From the NCBI GenBank assembly GCA_050692055.1, contig JBOGTC010000018.1, positions 1 through 31,182 of the forward strand: a DNA stretch of 31,182 bases. The letters are read 5' to 3'. Under the pieces are notes generated by a model. That model made no database searches. It saw only the letters and a list, made by a program, of their open reading frames with translations, and was not told the origin of the DNA. The stretch comes from JBOGTC01 sp050692055 (GTDB lineage: Bacteria > Chloroflexota > Limnocylindria > QHBO01). The position numbers and the translations under genes are program-made. Shown in pieces: positions 1-9,158 of this stretch (position 1 is its first letter; every line of letters begins with the position of its first letter).

Positions 1-2289
1 GCCGCCACCCGCGGCCGAGAACGTGCCGCGCCCGAGGTCCACCTCGGTCCCGCCTTCGTAGCGCGCTTCTCCCACCCGCTCCCGCGCGGCGTCGAGCCGC
101 CGGCCAACAGGCCGCGGTACGGGCACCGGCGCCAGGTCGGGCAGCGACACCGGGCGCAGCGTCTCGCGCACTCGGCGCGTGGGCGAGCGGTAGCCGCCGG
201 GCAGCCACTCGGCGGCATCGTCGGTACCGCGCGGCCATTCGCCGCCGCGACGGAAGGGTGCCGCCGAGCGCTCCGCCGCCAGCAGCTCCTCCGGCAGCTC
301 GGCCAGGAAGCGGCTCGCCTCGGCCTGGGCCCCCACGCCGTAGGTGGAGCGGTGATGCGCATGCACCAGGTAGAGCCGATCCTTGGCGCGCGTCATGCCC
401 ACGTACGCCAGGCGTCGCTCCTCCTCCAGCTCCCGCTCATCCTCCAGGGCTCGACGGTGCGGCAGCAGCCCCTCCTCGAGCCCCACGATGAAGACGACCG
501 GGAACTCGAGACCCTTGGCGGCATGGAGCGTGATGAGCGTCACCCGATCCGGCACGTCCTCGAGCTCATCCTGGTCGCTGACCAGCGCGACCTCCTCCAG
601 GAAGCGGGCCAGGCCCTCGGGCGCGGCGATCTCATCGAACTCAGCGGCGTGGTTGCGCAGCTCGGTGACGTTGGCCCAGCGCTCCTCGCCCTCGTCAGTG
701 CCGTCCAGGATGGCCGCCTGCAGGCCGCTGCGCTCAGTGGCGGCATCGAAGATGGCGCTCGGCGGCTCGCCCGGCACCATCGCCATCAGCCCGCGCATCA
801 GGTCGGCGAACACCTCGAGCTGTGCGCGCGCCCGCGGCGCCAGGTTCGGGTTCTCTCCCGCCTCGACTACGGCCTGCCACAGGCTCACGTCGCGCGACTC
901 CGACCAGGCGCGCAGCTCCTCGATCGTCTTGGCGCCGATCCCGCGTGCCGGGACGTTGATGATCCGTTCGAGCGCCACTCGATCGGCGGGGTTGCGGGCG
1001 AGGCGCACGTAGCCGAGGGCGTCCTTCACCTCGCGCCGCTCATAGAAGCGCGTGCCGCCCACCAGCTGGTACGGAATCCCGAAGCGCATGAACGACTCCT
1101 CGATCACGCGACTCTGGGCATTGATTCGGTACGCGATGGCGATGTCGCCGTAGCGCAGCGAGCCGTCCTCGTCGTCGGCGCGCCGGGTGAGCAGGCTGCC
1201 CATCGATCGCCGGTTGCCGCCGACGAGCTTCTCGACCTGGCGCGCGACGAACTCCGCCTCCTCGTACTCGTTGTAGGCGTCGAAGAGGGTGATCTGGGTC
1301 CCTGAGCCCCTATCGGTCCAGAGCCTCTTCTCCTTGCGGCCGGCATTGCGACTGACGACGGCGTGCGCCGCGTCCAGGATCGTCTGGGTTGATCGGTAGT
1401 TCTGCTCCAGCTTTACGATCTTGGCGTCGGGATAGTCGGTTTCGAAATCCAGGATGTTGCGCAGGTCTGCGCCGCGCCAGGAGTAGATGCTCTGGTCGTC
1501 GTCGCCCACCACCGCCAGGTTCTTGTGCTTCGCGGCCAGGTGGCGGCAGAGCAGGTACTGGGCGCGGTTGGTGTCCTGGTACTCGTCGACCATGACCTGC
1601 TGCCAGCGGCCCTGGTACTTCGCCAGCTCGTCGGGGTGCTGCTCGAACAGGAAGACCGTGCGCATGAGCAGGTCGTCGAAGTCGACGGCGCCATCCTCGG
1701 CCAGCTGGCGCTGGTAGGCCTCGTAGACGCGGGCCGCGGTCTCGTCGTAGTAGTTCGCCGCCTGCCGCTTCGCGGTGGCGACATCGGCCAGCTCGTCCTT
1801 GCGCTGCCCGATCCACGCCAGCATCCCCGCAGGACTGAAGCGCTTCTCGTCGAGGTCGAGCCTGCGGAGGACGGCTTTGGTCAGCGCCACCTGGTCGGCG
1901 CGGTCGTAGATGGTGAAGGACCGATCCAGACCGATGGCGGCGCCGTCGCGCCGCAGAATCCGCGCGCAGATGGCATGGAAGGTGCCGATCGCCGCCTCGC
2001 GGGCACCCTCCTCGCCGATGAGCCCTGCGATCCGCCCGCGCATCTCGGTTGCCGCCTTGTTCGTGAAGGTAACGGCCAGGATCTGCCAGGGCTTGTAGCT
2101 GGTTGCGATCAGGTAGGCGACGCGATGGGCCAGCACGCGCGTCTTTCCGCTGCCCGCCCCCGCCAGGATGAGCAGCGGCCCGGACAGGTGCGACACCGCC
2201 TCCTGCTGCGGCGGGTTGAGGCGGTCGAGGATCTCCTGCGGCGCAAGCCGCGGGCGCGTCGGAGTGGCGGGTTCGGCATCGGGGGGCAT
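1..2289 (-). CDS. pcrA: ATP-dependent DNA helicase PcrA/UvrD (3' end cut by window)
   Basis: This is a superfamily 1A 3'-5' DNA helicase used in nucleotide excision repair and removal of recombination intermediates. The 763 visible codons run from MPPDAEPATP to the window edge with no stop. The Walker A motif GAGSGKT is at residues 44-50. Downstream are the TFTNKAA motif, the Walker B/motif II region DEYQDTN, DDDQSIYSWRGA (motif III), NYRST (motif IV), TLHAAKGLEFPVVF (motif V) and EERRLAYVGMTRAK (motif VI). The family is usually 720-780 residues, so only a short C-terminal piece is missing. The ATG at 2289 follows a TACAAT hexamer by 7 nt and no Shine-Dalgarno sequence is visible, so the mRNA may be leaderless. 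The family call is firm. PcrA versus UvrD naming is conventional; PcrA is used for Gram-positive-like bacteria. Confidence 0.95.
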   Translation of the reverse strand, partial: MPPDAEPATPTRPRLAPQEILDRLNPPQQEAVSHLSGPLLILAGAGSGKTRVLAHRVAYLIATSYKPWQILAVTFTNKAATEMRGRIAGLIGEEGAREAAIGTFHAICARILRRDGAAIGLDRSFTIYDRADQVALTKAVLRRLDLDEKRFSPAGMLAWIGQRKDELADVATAKRQAANYYDETAARVYEAYQRQLAEDGAVDFDDLLMRTVFLFEQHPDELAKYQGRWQQVMVDEYQDTNRAQYLLCRHLAAKHKNLAVVGDDDQSIYSWRGADLRNILDFETDYPDAKIVKLEQNYRSTQTILDAAHAVVSRNAGRKEKRLWTDRGSGTQITLFDAYNEYEEAEFVARQVEKLVGGNRRSMGSLLTRRADDEDGSLRYGDIAIAYRINAQSRVIEESFMRFGIPYQLVGGTRFYERREVKDALGYVRLARNPADRVALERIINVPARGIGAKTIEELRAWSESRDVSLWQAVVEAGENPNLAPRARAQLEVFADLMRGLMAMVPGEPPSAIFDAATERSGLQAAILDGTDEGEERWANVTELRNHAAEFDEIAAPEGLARFLEEVALVSDQDELEDVPDRVTLITLHAAKGLEFPVVFIVGLEEGLLPHRRALEDERELEEERRLAYVGMTRAKDRLYLVHAHHRSTYGVGAQAEASRFLAELPEELLAAERSAAPFRRGGEWPRGTDDAAEWLPGGYRSPTRRVRETLRPVSLPDLAPVPVPRPVGRRLDAARERVGEARYEGGTEVDLGRGTFSAAGGG

Positions 2290-2605
2290 CGGTCCGATTG
2301 TATCCCGGAGCGACGCGTCCACCGAGCCCGCCGCGGTTGCCCAACCCATCCGATGAAGTTGCCAAACTCCACTGGTATCGGTCTTAGGCGATCCTCGACG
2401 TGCAGCCCAGCCACAAAAGCTACAGAAATCTGTGTCGCAGCCCGTCTGTGAAGGCTGCGCGGCCGCGTAAGGCCGTTGTGGTCGGAATATGGCGACTTCC
2501 GCCGCTCATCCAGCCCGGCTCGCCAGGGCCCGGGGCGCGCGGACGGCGCGGGCGCCGATGCGCCGTGCTTGTCGCCAGATTCATGCCCCGCTCCGGCGCG
2601 GGAGA
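2290..2605. other. Non-coding gap between the YCII gene and pcrA
   Basis: I see no convincing gene in these 316 bases. The stretch is less GC-rich than its surroundings. It holds a perfect 7-bp inverted repeat (2436-2442 and 2453-2459, 10-nt loop), and the pcrA -10 candidate near its low end. A 69-codon plus-strand ORF crosses it but has no recognisable sequence and runs into the antisense of the next gene. Confidence 0.6.
2297..2302 (-). promoter_or_regulatory. Candidate -10 element of a leaderless pcrA promoter
   Basis: The minus strand reads TACAAT here, 5 of 6 matches to TATAAT. Exactly 7 nt separate it from the pcrA ATG, which places the expected transcription start at or next to the start codon. 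No good -35 hexamer is visible upstream. The same spacing recurs at 24517-24522 and 11510-11515. Confidence 0.5.
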
Positions 2606-2971
2606 CTAACGCTCGTAGACGGGCTGCACCTCGACCGTGGCGTTCGGCTGCCTGCTGAGCGACGGCCATTCGCTCGCAATCGCGATCGCCTCGTCCATAT
2701 TCTCCGCCTCGATCACCACGAAGCCGCCCAGGATCTCCTTCGTCTCCACGTACGGTCCGTCGGTCACGACGATGCCCTCGCCCTGACGTCCGGGTCGCAG
2801 CGTCTTCACGATCCGGGGAGCATCGAGCTCCTCGCCGCCGCGGACCTTCTCGCGGAACTTCGTGAACCAGGCGCGGTGTCGCTCGACGTCCGCCTCTTGC
2901 TCCGCGGCGCTCATCGCCTGCCACGAGGCGGCGTCGTCAGGGTGGACCCAATTGAAGATCACGTAACGCAT
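2606..2971 (-). CDS. YCII-related (DGPF-domain) protein
   Basis: This 121-residue protein belongs to the YCII/DGPF alpha-beta barrel family. The strand MRYVIFNWVHPDD, a helix rich in charged residues, and the hallmark stretch DGPYVETKEILGGFVVIEAE (about residues 77-96) are clear, followed by the helix DEAIAIASEWPS. Members are small dimeric proteins, some with weak dehydratase or hydrolase-like activity, but most have no assigned function, and none is assigned here. The ATG at 2971 is chosen over the longer frame to 3088 because GGAGGG lies 4 nt upstream and the conserved fold begins at once. In other genomes such proteins often sit beside SigJ-type sigma factors; here the neighbours are groEL and pcrA, so that link is not supported. 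Confidence 0.88.
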   Translation of the reverse strand: MRYVIFNWVHPDDAASWQAMSAAEQEADVERHRAWFTKFREKVRGGEELDAPRIVKTLRPGRQGEGIVVTDGPYVETKEILGGFVVIEAENMDEAIAIASEWPSLSRQPNATVEVQPVYER

Positions 2972-3139
2972 CGGTCCCTCCAGAGTGGGCGCGCGGGCCG
3001 CGCGCTTCGAACCGTACGACGAACCGTTGCGCCAGAGCTCGACAAAGCCCCTGACCCAATCGCGCGCCGCAGCTGCCGGTCGGCACATTCAGCCGAGGAA
3101 GCCATGGGAGCCTGGTCCGACCGCCGCGCCGACGACGAG

Positions 3140-3167
3140 AAGGGCCCCGGCCGAAGCCGGGGCCCTT
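3140..3167 (-). terminator. Stem-loop terminator after groEL
   Basis: A perfect 12-bp GC-rich stem encloses a 4-nt loop. Read on the minus strand the loop is C(TTCG)G, the exceptionally stable UUCG tetraloop. It starts 28 bp after the groEL stop. No long T-tract follows, so it may act as an mRNA 3'-end stabiliser as well as a terminator. Confidence 0.75.
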
Positions 3168-3194
3168 CGCACCGGTCTGAGACCGGAGGTGGAC

Positions 3195-4820
<1,626 letters not shown>

Positions 4821-4888
4821 GGTTCTGTCATTCCTCCTCGTGTGAATCGCCGCGCCGGCGCGGCGATATCGGTCTGGTTGTGAACTGG

Positions 4889-5203
4889 CTATTCGATGAC
4901 GGCCAGGATGTCCTTCTGGGACAGAATCAGAAGCTCGTCCTCGTCGAGCTTGAACTCGGTGCCGGCGTACTTCTGAAAGAGGACCTTCTGGCCGACCTGG
5001 ACCTCCATCGGCTCGCGTGAGCCGTCGTCCAGGGTTCGACCGGGTCCGGCCGACAGGATCGTGCCCTCCTGGGGGCGCTCCTTGGCCGTGTCGGGGAGGA
5101 CGATGCCGCTCTTGGTCATCTCCTCGCGAGGGGTGGGCTTGACGACGAGACGGTCGCCCAGGGGCTTGAGCTGGGTCGCCGTGCCGCTGACCGCGGTGGT
5201 CAT
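4889..5203 (-). CDS. groS: Co-chaperonin GroES (10 kDa)
   Basis: This is the 104-residue heptameric lid of the GroEL folding chamber. LKPLGDRLVVKPTPREE, the mobile-loop region TKSGIVLPDTAKERPQEG, VGQKVLFQKYAGTEFK and the final DELLILSQKDILAVIE match the family from end to end. An N-terminal addition of about ten residues (TTAVSGTATQ) precedes the usual start. The ATG at 5203 is preceded by AAGGAGG (5216-5222) at 12-nt spacing, which favours it over the longer upstream frame. It is the first gene of the groES-groEL operon. Confidence 0.96.
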   Translation of the reverse strand: MTTAVSGTATQLKPLGDRLVVKPTPREEMTKSGIVLPDTAKERPQEGTILSAGPGRTLDDGSREPMEVQVGQKVLFQKYAGTEFKLDEDELLILSQKDILAVIE

Positions 5204-5306
5204 GTGTGCGTGATGCCTCCTTGCATGCGCAGCCGGTGCTGACTGAAGTGCGGACTGGCTCACTCTCGCGGGAGGCCAGCGCCCGGGCCGATGCGACCGA
5301 GGGGCT

Positions 5307-5333
5307 CTGGCACTCAACCAACGAGAGTGCTAA
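5307..5333 (-). promoter_or_regulatory. CIRCE operator (HrcA binding site)
   Basis: On the plus strand the right half, GAGTGCTAA (5325-5333), is a perfect CIRCE half-site. The 9-nt spacer is exact. The left half (5307-5315) reads CTGGCACTC, with 7 of 9 matches to TTAGCACTC. CIRCE is the operator of the heat-shock repressor HrcA. Its position just downstream of the groES promoter implies repression of the operon without stress. No hrcA gene lies in this window. Confidence 0.92.
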
Positions 5334-5338
5334 TGCGC

Positions 5339-5368
5339 AAGGTAGCACCCCTGCGCGACGGGTGTCAA
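5339..5368 (-). promoter_or_regulatory. Housekeeping-type promoter of groES-groEL
   Basis: On the minus strand a perfect -35 TTGACA (5363-5368) is separated by 18 bp from a -10 TACCTT (5339-5344, 4 of 6). The CIRCE element begins about 5 bp after the -10, so a bound repressor would cover the start of transcription. Confidence 0.8.
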
Positions 5369-5407
5369 GGCTCGCCGGCGAGCAGATGAGGCAGCGAGCA
5401 GCAGAAA

Positions 5408-5437
5408 AGGCGGCGCCGGAAATTCCGGTCGCCGCCT
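5408..5437 (-). terminator. Rho-independent terminator after the small membrane-protein gene
   Basis: On the minus strand an 8-bp GC-rich stem plus a 5-bp inner stem (one bulged base, 3-nt loop) is followed directly by a short T run (TTTTC, counting the end of the stem). It begins about 20 bp after the stop of the 84-residue protein and insulates the groES promoter from the genes upstream. Confidence 0.8.
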
Positions 5438-5457
5438 GTGGAGCGAGGGGTGGGATC

Positions 5458-5712
5458 CTAGGCGCGGTCCACCAGCACCCAGCCAGTGGGCGCGGGCTCC
5501 CCGTTCGTATCGCCGTTGGTATCACCATTGCCGTCCGTTCCGCCGTCTGGCGCGCCCGCCGGCGGTGCCAGGAGCAGGAAATACACGAGCGCGGCGATGA
5601 CGAGGATGGCGATGATGATCCCCAGGATGAAGCCGGTGCTGCTGCTGCCCGGAGGCTCGCCTACCGGCTCAGTCCCTCCGCCTCCCGGAGTGTTCACGTT
5701 GACCTGGCCCAT
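5458..5712 (-). CDS. Small single-pass membrane protein, unknown function
   Basis: I do not recognise this 84-residue protein. It has a Gly/Pro/Ser-rich N-terminus (residues 1-26), one strongly hydrophobic segment (about 27-49, FILGIIIAILVIAALVYFLL), and an acidic Gly/Asn/Asp/Thr-rich tail with the near-repeat DGNGDTNGDTNGE before the end PTGWVLVDRA. The positive-charge rule gives little guidance on topology because the protein has almost no basic residues. The ATG at 5712 has AGGAGG at good spacing, and a clear terminator follows the stop, so it is very probably a real gene. The Asp/Asn-rich tail could bind calcium, but this is only a suggestion. Confidence 0.75.
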   Translation of the reverse strand: MGQVNVNTPGGGGTEPVGEPPGSSSTGFILGIIIAILVIAALVYFLLLAPPAGAPDGGTDGNGDTNGDTNGEPAPTGWVLVDRA

Positions 5713-5804
5713 TCGGGTCCTCCTGCCGTCGTTGTTGCGGTGTCGTCGGCTCGTGTGAAGCAACCGCCGTGCCAACCACGCCCGCTCGACGATCGAGCGA
5801 TCGC

Positions 5805-6611
5805 TCACGTCGAGGCAGGCGCCAGCTGCGCGAACGCGCGGGCCCCGGCCGCGGCGATCTCCTCGGGCGTGCTCTGGCGCAATCGCGCCAGCTCGGCCGC
5901 CACCCGCAACACGGTGGCGGGCTCGTTGCGGCGACCGGCCTCCGGGCCCAGGTAGGGCGCATCGGTCTCGGTCAGGATCCGATCGCCGGCGAGCGCCGCG
6001 GCGGCCGCACGCGGTCCGTGCGCTGATCGAAAGCTGACGGGCAGCGCGAAGCTGACGAGGAAACCGGCGTCGGCGACACGCATCGCCATTGGCCCGTCGC
6101 CTGAGTAGGCGTGCAGCACGCCTCGCGCGCGCCGGCCGCGACCTCCGTCCCAGGCCAGCAGCGCATCGGTGACGGCGTCGTGGGCCTCCCGATCGTGAAC
6201 GAGCACTGGAAGGTCGAGCCGACCGGCCAGGTCGAGCTGGCGAGCGAACGCCTCGTGCTGGATCGCCGGGGGCGACAGGTTGCGATGGAAGTCGAGACCA
6301 ATCTCCCCCACCGCAATGCACTGCGGATCGGCGGCCAGCAGCTCGATGCGGGCCCACGCGGCTTCATCGGCGGCCGCCGCGTGATGGGGATGGATCCCCA
6401 CCGCGGCCAGGACGAGCGGGCCGTGTCGAGCCGCAAGCTCGAGCGCTGCCTCGGACGAGTACAGATCCCAGCCCGGGACGAGGATGCGCGCCACACCGCG
6501 ATCCCCCGCCCGCTGGAGCACCGCCTCGCGATCCGCGTCGAACTGTTCGTGCTGCAGGTGGCAGTGCGAGTCGACGATGCCGGGCAGCCGTTCCGGCGAG
6601 CTCCGGCTCAG
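5805..6611 (-). CDS. TatD-family metal-dependent DNase, apparent CTG start
   Basis: This is a TIM-barrel metallohydrolase of the TatD family, whose members act as 3'-5' exonucleases or DNases with divalent metals. Metal ligands are visible: SHCH (HxH, residues 15-18), GEIGLDFH, VLVHDREA, HAYSGD and the late acid in ETDAPYL. With a start at 6611 the protein has 268 residues, normal for the family. No ATG, GTG or TTG occurs in frame between the metG end and the HxH motif; the first such codon is a GTG at 6521, which would remove HxH. A CTG at 6611-6609 overlaps the metG stop as CTGA, with GGAGG 10 nt upstream, and is my preferred start. An ATC three codons earlier (6620) is an alternative. The family is firm, the start is not. 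Confidence 0.85.
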   Translation of the reverse strand: MSRSSPERLPGIVDSHCHLQHEQFDADREAVLQRAGDRGVARILVPGWDLYSSEAALELAARHGPLVLAAVGIHPHHAAAADEAAWARIELLAADPQCIAVGEIGLDFHRNLSPPAIQHEAFARQLDLAGRLDLPVLVHDREAHDAVTDALLAWDGGRGRRARGVLHAYSGDGPMAMRVADAGFLVSFALPVSFRSAHGPRAAAAALAGDRILTETDAPYLGPEAGRRNEPATVLRVAAELARLRQSTPEEIAAAGARAFAQLAPAST

Positions 6612-8194
6612 GGCGACGATTCCTCCGCCTCCGCGTCCAGCTCCAGGCGCGGGAACACGGGCGCTGCCTGCCCGGTGCGCCGGACGCCGGGCGCGGAGCC
6701 CCAGGCGATGAGCCCGTGCAGTCCGGGCCCGCCAGCGCCGCGGTCGTCGTACGGCGGCGGCGTCCCCAGCTGCTCGTGGATCGTGCGAGCCGCACCTGGA
6801 GCAACGGGAGCGATCAGGTGACCGAGAAGACGGCAGGCCTCCGCCATGTGGGCCAGCACCTGGCCGACACGCTCCGCCTCGCCGGCCTTATGGAGGGCCC
6901 ACGGCGCCTGCGACTCCGCGTAGCCGTTGGCGGCGCCCGCAAGGCGCATCATGGCCGCCAGCGCCTCATCGAACTGGAGCCGGCCCATAGCATCGTGATA
7001 CGCGGCGACCGCGCGGTCGGCCGCATCACGCAGCTCGGCATCGGCCGGGGTCGCGGAGCTGGCGTCGAGCATCGGAACGGCGCCCTCGAGGTAGCGGCCG
7101 CTCATGCTCACCGTGCGGTTGACGAGGTTGCCGAGATCATTGGCGAGGTCCGCGTTGTATCGGCGCACCAGGCCCTCGTAGGTGATGTCCGCGTCGCGGT
7201 CGAACGGGACCTCGCGCAGCACGACGTAGCGCACGCCGTCGACACCGAACTCGTCCGCCACCGCGTCGGGATCCTCCGTGTTCCCGCGGGTCTTGCTCAT
7301 CCGCTCCCCGCCGCGATCCAGCATGAAGCCGTGCGCGAAGACCCGCTTCGGGAGCGGAATGCCCGCGCTCATGAGCATGGCCGGCCAGTAGAGGCAGTGG
7401 AAGCGGGTGATGTTCTTGCCGATGACGTGCAGGTCCGCCGGCCACCAACGCTCCATGGCGGCGGCGTCGTTCGGGAAGCCCGCCCCGGTCAGGTAGTTGG
7501 TGAGGGCGTCGAACCAGACGTAGATGCGATGGCGCTCGTCGCCCGGGAACGGGATGCCCCAGGTCGTCCCCGATCGGCTGATGCTGAAGTCGCGCAGCCC
7601 TTCGCGCAGCCAGCCCAGCACCTCGTTGCGGAAGTGCGGTGGCTCGCAGAACGACGGGTTCTCCGCGTACAGCCGCTCGAGGCGCTCCTGGTAGGCGCTG
7701 AGGCGGAAGAAGTGGTTCGACTCCTCCAGCCACTGCGGCTGGAGGGTCGGGTGGTCCGGGCAGCGACCGTCCACGAGCTGTTGATCCGTTTTGAACTCGT
7801 TGCAGCTGGTACAGAACCAACCGGAATAGACGCCTTCATAGACGTCACCCGCCGCCTGCGCGCGGCGCACCATCTCTGCCGCCGCGACGGCGTGGTCGGG
7901 ATCGGTGGTGCGGATGAACCGATCGGCGCTGATGCCGAAGCGCTCGAAGGTCGCCTGCCAAGTCGCGGCCCACGGGTCGATCAGCTCGTGCGGATCGATT
8001 CCCAGCTCCCGCGCGTCACGCTCGACGTTGGCCGAGTGCTCGTCCATGCCGGTCAGGAAGCGCGTCTCGTCGCCCAGCAGGCGGTGATAGCGGGCGAGTG
8101 CATCGGCGCCGATGGCCTCGAACAGCGAGTGGAGCGCCGGCTGCGCGCTGGGATAGAAGATGGCGGTGGTCAGGTAGAAAGCGTCGCGGCCCAT
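6608..8194 (-). CDS. metG: Methionyl-tRNA synthetase with altered HIGH box
   Basis: This 528-residue class I synthetase would charge tRNA-Met for translation. It begins FYLTTAIFYPSAQP, then ADALARYHRLLGDETRFLTG. The connective-peptide zinc site is reduced to Cys128, Cys131, Cys145 and His148. IYVWFDALTNYLTG, LHVIGKNITRFHCLYWPA and the KMSKS-type loop RMSKT (298-302, in GERMSKTRGN) are all canonical. NLVNRT and the helical anticodon domain follow, with no C-terminal tRNA-binding extension. The oddity is residues 20-23, where the ungapped counterpart of PHIGH reads PALHS, so both catalytic histidines of HIGH appear replaced. The ATG at 8194 lies 17 bp after the reductase gene, with GAGG weakly positioned. 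The stop overlaps the proposed tatD start. Confidence 0.92.
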   Translation of the reverse strand: MGRDAFYLTTAIFYPSAQPALHSLFEAIGADALARYHRLLGDETRFLTGMDEHSANVERDARELGIDPHELIDPWAATWQATFERFGISADRFIRTTDPDHAVAAAEMVRRAQAAGDVYEGVYSGWFCTSCNEFKTDQQLVDGRCPDHPTLQPQWLEESNHFFRLSAYQERLERLYAENPSFCEPPHFRNEVLGWLREGLRDFSISRSGTTWGIPFPGDERHRIYVWFDALTNYLTGAGFPNDAAAMERWWPADLHVIGKNITRFHCLYWPAMLMSAGIPLPKRVFAHGFMLDRGGERMSKTRGNTEDPDAVADEFGVDGVRYVVLREVPFDRDADITYEGLVRRYNADLANDLGNLVNRTVSMSGRYLEGAVPMLDASSATPADAELRDAADRAVAAYHDAMGRLQFDEALAAMMRLAGAANGYAESQAPWALHKAGEAERVGQVLAHMAEACRLLGHLIAPVAPGAARTIHEQLGTPPPYDDRGAGGPGLHGLIAWGSAPGVRRTGQAAPVFPRLELDAEAEESSP

Positions 8195-8211
8195 TTGGTG
8201 CGCTGCCTCGC

Positions 8212-8961
8212 TCAGTGCTGCCGGCCCTTGGGCCAGTACAGCTCCTTGCGGATCTGCTCGGCCGGGAAGCCCCGGCCCAATGCGCTGTCTTCCACGGCGC
8301 TGATCATCTCCGGGTTGCCGCATATATAGATCGTGGCGTTGTCCGGAATCAGGCCAAGGGCGTCGAGCTGAGACTCGAAGATCGCCTCGACCCGTCCGGT
8401 GCAGCCGCGCCAGTCGGGGCAGTGCTGTGGCCGGGAAACGGTGCCGACGTAGCGTAGGGGAAAGCCGCCGCCCGCCTGAAGCCCCTCGAGCTGCTCGCGC
8501 CAGGCCAGGTCGTAGTCGTAGCTGGCACCGTGCAGCAGCACGACGTCCCGCGACTCGCCGCGGCCGCGCAGCGTCTCGATCATGCTGATGAACGGCGCCA
8601 GGCCGGTCCCGGACGCCACGAACACGCAGCGTCGACCGTCGTCCTGGAGCAGGAAGCGTCCCTTGGGTCCCTTGACGTTGATCGCGTCGCCGACCGATCG
8701 CTCCCACAGCAGCGGCGTGAAGCCACCGCTCTCCACGAGCCGGATGAAGAACTCGTACTCCTCGAGGTCGTCGGCGGAGGAGGAGACGCTCATCGGCCGC
8801 TGTACAAGCTTGCCGGCCGGGCCCATCAGGCCGAGGGTGGCGTACTGGCCGGGCGCGAAGGCGAAGGGCTCCTCGTTGGGCCGCACGCCCACGATGGCGA
8901 GGCCTGGTGCGACCTCGTCCCAGCGGCTCAGGCGCGCGTTATAGGGATACTCTTCGCTCAT
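8212..8961 (-). CDS. Ferredoxin/flavodoxin-NADP+ reductase
   Basis: This 249-residue flavoprotein transfers electrons between NADPH and ferredoxin or flavodoxin. It has the single-chain FNR layout: an N-terminal FAD barrel (PGQYATLGL, then the FAD-binding RPMSVSSS near residues 55-62) and an NADP-binding half (GTGLAPFISMIETL; later IYICGNPEMI). It ends ELYWPKGRQH, near the aromatic C-terminus seen in the bacterial Fpr subclass. The length matches Fpr (about 250). The ATG at 8961 has GAGG 4 nt upstream. It heads a probable operon with metG (17-bp gap) and tatD. A TATACT hexamer at 9019-9024 could be its -10, but no -35 is visible. The electron partner is not encoded nearby. Confidence 0.88.
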   Translation of the reverse strand: MSEEYPYNARLSRWDEVAPGLAIVGVRPNEEPFAFAPGQYATLGLMGPAGKLVQRPMSVSSSADDLEEYEFFIRLVESGGFTPLLWERSVGDAINVKGPKGRFLLQDDGRRCVFVASGTGLAPFISMIETLRGRGESRDVVLLHGASYDYDLAWREQLEGLQAGGGFPLRYVGTVSRPQHCPDWRGCTGRVEAIFESQLDALGLIPDNATIYICGNPEMISAVEDSALGRGFPAEQIRKELYWPKGRQH

Positions 8962-9047
8962 CTGGCCTCGGCATCCGGCCCGCGCGCGGCCCGGTCGGGA
9001 CGCCGGCGCGGAGTGGCCAGTATAAGGTGCCGCCGGAGCGAGAGGCG

Positions 9048-9083
9048 GGCGGACAGCATCCTCGGCGGAGAGTGCTGCCCGCC
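9048..9083 (-). other. Stem-loop between ssb and the reductase gene
   Basis: An 11-bp stem with a 14-nt loop lies 76 bp after the ssb stop. One position is A/C on the plus strand but a G-U wobble in minus-strand RNA, so the hairpin fits a transcript running from ssb. No T-tract follows. It may end or stabilise the ssb message. Confidence 0.45.
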
Positions 9084-9158
9084 ACGTGGACGGCCGCGCG
9101 AGATGAGGGGACGGGCAACCGCGCGACCGTTTGCTCAGTGGTGATCCCGCGTGGCTGG

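Noticed and set aside
2606..2971. YCII protein as part of a SigJ-type sigma system
   Set aside because: The family is often found beside such sigma factors, but the sigma factor in this window is about 15 kb away and has its own anti-sigma partner.
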